NCBI GenBank assembly: GCA_938008865.1
Contig: CALLJA010000474.1
Location: 1 to 10,913 of the forward strand
Source of the DNA: an uncultured Anaerolineales bacterium
Lineage (GTDB): Bacteria > Chloroflexota > Anaerolineae > Anaerolineales > Villigracilaceae
Reading direction: 5' to 3'
DNA length: 10,913 bases
Shown here: positions 6,947 through 10,913 of the stretch, in pieces
How the letters are laid out: each line of letters opens with the position of its first letter
Numbering within the stretch: position 1 is the stretch's first letter
Program-made: the position numbers and the translations under genes
Notes under the pieces: generated by a model
Databases searched by the model: none
What the model saw: the letters and a program-made list of their open reading frames with translations, nothing else
What the model was told of the DNA's origin: nothing

Positions 6947-7474
6947 ATGACTACTGCTCAAATCATTTTCCTCGTCGTTGCGGCGGTTACCCTGGGCTCG
7001 GCCTTCATGGTGGTGACCACCCGCAACCTGATCCATGCCGCGCTGTGGCTGGTGGCGACGCTCTTCGGCGTGGCCGTGATGTATGCCCTGCTGGACGCGG
7101 GCTTCCTGGCCGTGGTGCAGGTGGTGGTCTATATCGGCGCCATCGCCATTCTGTTCATCTTTGCCGTGATGTTGACCCGTAAGGAAATGCGCGACCAGGG
7201 TCCGCAACTGAACTCGGGCTGGTGGATGAGCGCCCTGCTGGCCGTACTGACCTTCGGCGCGCTGGTTTCGATGCTGTGGGGCTGGAAGGACATGGAGAAG
7301 GTCGCGATGGACATGCCCGTCGGCTTTGACTCGGTCAGCGCCCTCGGCGACGCCCTGATCTCGCCGAACGCGTTCGTCCTGCCGTTCGAAGTGGCGTCCG
7401 TGCTCCTGCTGGCGGCGCTGGTGGGCGCGGTCTACGTCGCGTTCAATCCCCGTCACGGGGACTCTCGCAAATAG
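6947..7474 (+). CDS. nuoJ: NADH-quinone oxidoreductase subunit J
   Basis: This is the membrane-arm subunit homologous to mitochondrial ND6, whose third helix takes part in coupling quinone chemistry to proton movement. It is 175 residues, usual for the family, with about five spans. The signature 'AVVQVVVYIGAIAILFIFAV' (55-74) is clear, and 'FEVASVLLLAALVGA' (147-161) matches the usual last span. The N-terminal 'RNLIHAALWL' (26-35) fits the RNPVHAALWL-like family pattern. TAGGAG (6935-6940), which includes the nuoH stop, gives the ribosome binding site six bases before the ATG. Confidence 0.95.
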   Translation: MTTAQIIFLVVAAVTLGSAFMVVTTRNLIHAALWLVATLFGVAVMYALLDAGFLAVVQVVVYIGAIAILFIFAVMLTRKEMRDQGPQLNSGWWMSALLAVLTFGALVSMLWGWKDMEKVAMDMPVGFDSVSALGDALISPNAFVLPFEVASVLLLAALVGAVYVAFNPRHGDSRK

Positions 7475-7482
7475 GAGGCCCA

Positions 7483-7791
7483 ATGATTCCACTTTCCTGG
7501 TATTTGATCTTCGCGGCTGGATTGTTCAGCCTGGGCCTGTTCGGTGTGCTGGCGCGCCGTAACGCGGTCGCCATCCTGCTCGGCGTGGAGTTGATGCTCA
7601 ACGCCGTCAATATCAACCTGGCGGCCTTCTGGCGCTACGGCAATATCACGAACATGGCGGGGCAGGTCTTCGCCATCATCGTCTTTGCCGTGGCTGCCGC
7701 TGAAGTGGCCGTGGGCCTCGCGCTCGTAATTTCCGTCTATCGCCGCCATAACACGGTGACGGCAGACGAGATCGACATGTTGAAGTGGTAG
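7483..7791 (+). CDS. nuoK: NADH-quinone oxidoreductase subunit K
   Basis: This is the small membrane subunit homologous to ND4L, contributing to the proton path between the quinone module and the antiporter-like subunits. It is 102 residues with three spans (about 5-23, 28-50 and 59-87). Both conserved membrane acids are present: Glu36 in 'LLGVELMLNAVNIN' (32-45) and Glu74 in 'AVAAAEVAVGLA' (69-80), matching the paired glutamates known to be essential in the E. coli subunit. The ribosome binding site is AGGAGG (7473-7478), four bases before the ATG, and nuoL starts seven bases after the stop. Confidence 0.96.
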   Translation: MIPLSWYLIFAAGLFSLGLFGVLARRNAVAILLGVELMLNAVNINLAAFWRYGNITNMAGQVFAIIVFAVAAAEVAVGLALVISVYRRHNTVTADEIDMLKW

Positions 7792-7798
7792 GGCAGTT

Positions 7799-9943
<2,145 letters not shown>

Positions 9944-9953
9944 GGAGCGACTG

Positions 9954-10913
9954 ATGAATTTCATTTACGAACACCTCCTGCTCGTCATCCTATTCTTCCC
10001 CACCCTGGCGGCGCTGGTGATGCTCTTCCTGCCCTCGGGGGAGAACAAACTCCTGCGCTGGTTTGCCTTCGGCGCGAGCCTGGTGCCGTTCCTCCTGTCG
10101 ATCTGGCTGTGGGTCAACTTCAAGTCGGACGCGGCAGGATACCAGTTCGAGGCGCAGTATCCCTGGTATGAGGCGCTGAACTCGTCCCTGCACCTGGGCG
10201 TGGACGGCCTCTCGCTGACAATGGTGATGCTGACCACCTTCCTGACCCCGCTGGCCATCCTGGCCTCTTTCAGCGTCAATGACCGCGTCAAGGCCTACAT
10301 GATGCTGTTCCTGTTCCTGGAGACGGGCATGCTTGGCGTGTTCATGGCCGTCGACCTGCTGATTTTCTTCGTCTTCTGGGAAGTCGGCCTGGTCCCGATG
10401 TACTTCCTGATCAACCAATGGGGCAGCGCCAACCGCAACTACGCCTCGCTCAAGTTCATGATCTATACCATGGGCGGTTCGCTGGGCCTGCTGCTGGCGG
10501 TCCAGATGCTGGGTGTGCTGTTCGGGAACTACGACCTGCAATACATTACCGCCAACTGGTCGACCTACACTAAAGACCTGATGGGCATCCCCGTCGGCAC
10601 GGTGAAGACGGTGGCCTTCTGGGCTTTTGCGATTGCCTTTGCAGTCAAGGTCCCGTTGTGGCCCTTCCACACCTGGCTGCCTGACGCTCACACCGAAGCT
10701 CCCACGGCGGGCTCGATGATCCTGGCGGGCGTGTTGCTCAAGCTGGGCGCGTACGGCTTCCTGCGCCTGGTCCTGCCGCTCTACCCCGGCGAGGCGAAGT
10801 ATTTCGCGGGCGCGCTGGCCTTCCTGGCCACGGCCGCCATCGTCTTCGGCGCTTTCGGCGCCTTCGGCCAGAAGGACTTCAAACGCCTGGTGGCCTACTC
10901 CTCGGTCAATCAC
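9954..10913 (+). CDS. nuoM: NADH-quinone oxidoreductase subunit M, cut by the window edge
   Basis: This is a second antiporter-like pump subunit, homologous to ND4. The first 320 codons are present and remain open at the edge; family members are about 500 residues. Pump residues are visible: Glu143 in 'FFVFWEVGLVPMYFLI' (138-153), Lys232 in 'AFAVKVPLWPFHTWLPDAH' (228-246), Lys263 in 'LAGVLLKLGAYGFLRL' (257-272), and Lys310 in 'QKDFKRLVAYSSVNH' (306-320). The lone acidic motif in 'FLETGMLGVF' (121-130) is also typical. AAGGAG (9942-9947), which includes the end of the nuoL stop, lies six bases before the ATG. nuoN would be expected next. Confidence 0.96.
   Translation, partial: MNFIYEHLLLVILFFPTLAALVMLFLPSGENKLLRWFAFGASLVPFLLSIWLWVNFKSDAAGYQFEAQYPWYEALNSSLHLGVDGLSLTMVMLTTFLTPLAILASFSVNDRVKAYMMLFLFLETGMLGVFMAVDLLIFFVFWEVGLVPMYFLINQWGSANRNYASLKFMIYTMGGSLGLLLAVQMLGVLFGNYDLQYITANWSTYTKDLMGIPVGTVKTVAFWAFAIAFAVKVPLWPFHTWLPDAHTEAPTAGSMILAGVLLKLGAYGFLRLVLPLYPGEAKYFAGALAFLATAAIVFGAFGAFGQKDFKRLVAYSSVNH

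Noticed and set aside
9990..10913. Minus-strand reading frame opposite nuoM
   Set aside because: nuoM is unmistakable on the plus strand; the antisense product is Gln/Glu/His-rich without motifs.

Overview
The window reads like a piece of a moderately high-GC bacterial chromosome with every gene on the plus strand. My best guess is a member of the Chloroflexota (Anaerolineae-like). This rests on the general look of the proteins, on lipoproteins with long Ser/Pro-rich linkers, and on the rearranged complex I cluster. It is an inference from gene style, not proven.

Region 1 (about 90-4085) is a complete ABC importer operon: a lipid-anchored substrate-binding protein, two inner-membrane permeases with EAA loops, and an ATPase with a C-terminal TOBE-like domain. 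The genes overlap or nearly touch. The operon ends in a clear intrinsic terminator at 4054-4085. The set belongs to the iron/thiamine/polyamine/2-aminoethylphosphonate-like group of importers, but the sequence does not fix the substrate. A perfect 11-bp hairpin lies just after the binding-protein stop codon, inside the start of the first permease gene. It could keep binding-protein levels above permease levels.

Region 2 (about 4099-5099) is a two-gene unit of unknown function. A 62-residue single-span membrane protein overlaps (ATGA) a 267-residue lipoprotein. The lipoprotein has a Pro-rich linker, a beta-looking domain and a C-terminal hydrophobic segment with a basic tail. A perfect TATAAT lies six bases before the first ATG, so the transcript is probably leaderless.

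Region 3 (about 5186-10913, running off the edge) encodes membrane-arm subunits of respiratory complex I in the order nuoA, nuoH, nuoJ, nuoK, nuoL, nuoM. The usual intervening peripheral-arm genes (nuoB-G and nuoI) are absent. A candidate promoter precedes nuoA. A strong terminator-like hairpin separates nuoA from nuoH, while nuoH to nuoM are spaced only 7-10 bases apart with mostly good ribosome binding sites. If nuoN follows beyond the edge, the cluster would hold all seven membrane-arm subunits and none of the electron-transfer subunits.

I saw no tRNA, rRNA, CRISPR array, insertion sequence or phage gene. Most of the window is ordinary metabolism and transport. The points worth a second look are the split complex I locus, the three regulatory hairpins or promoters, and the unknown lipoprotein pair.
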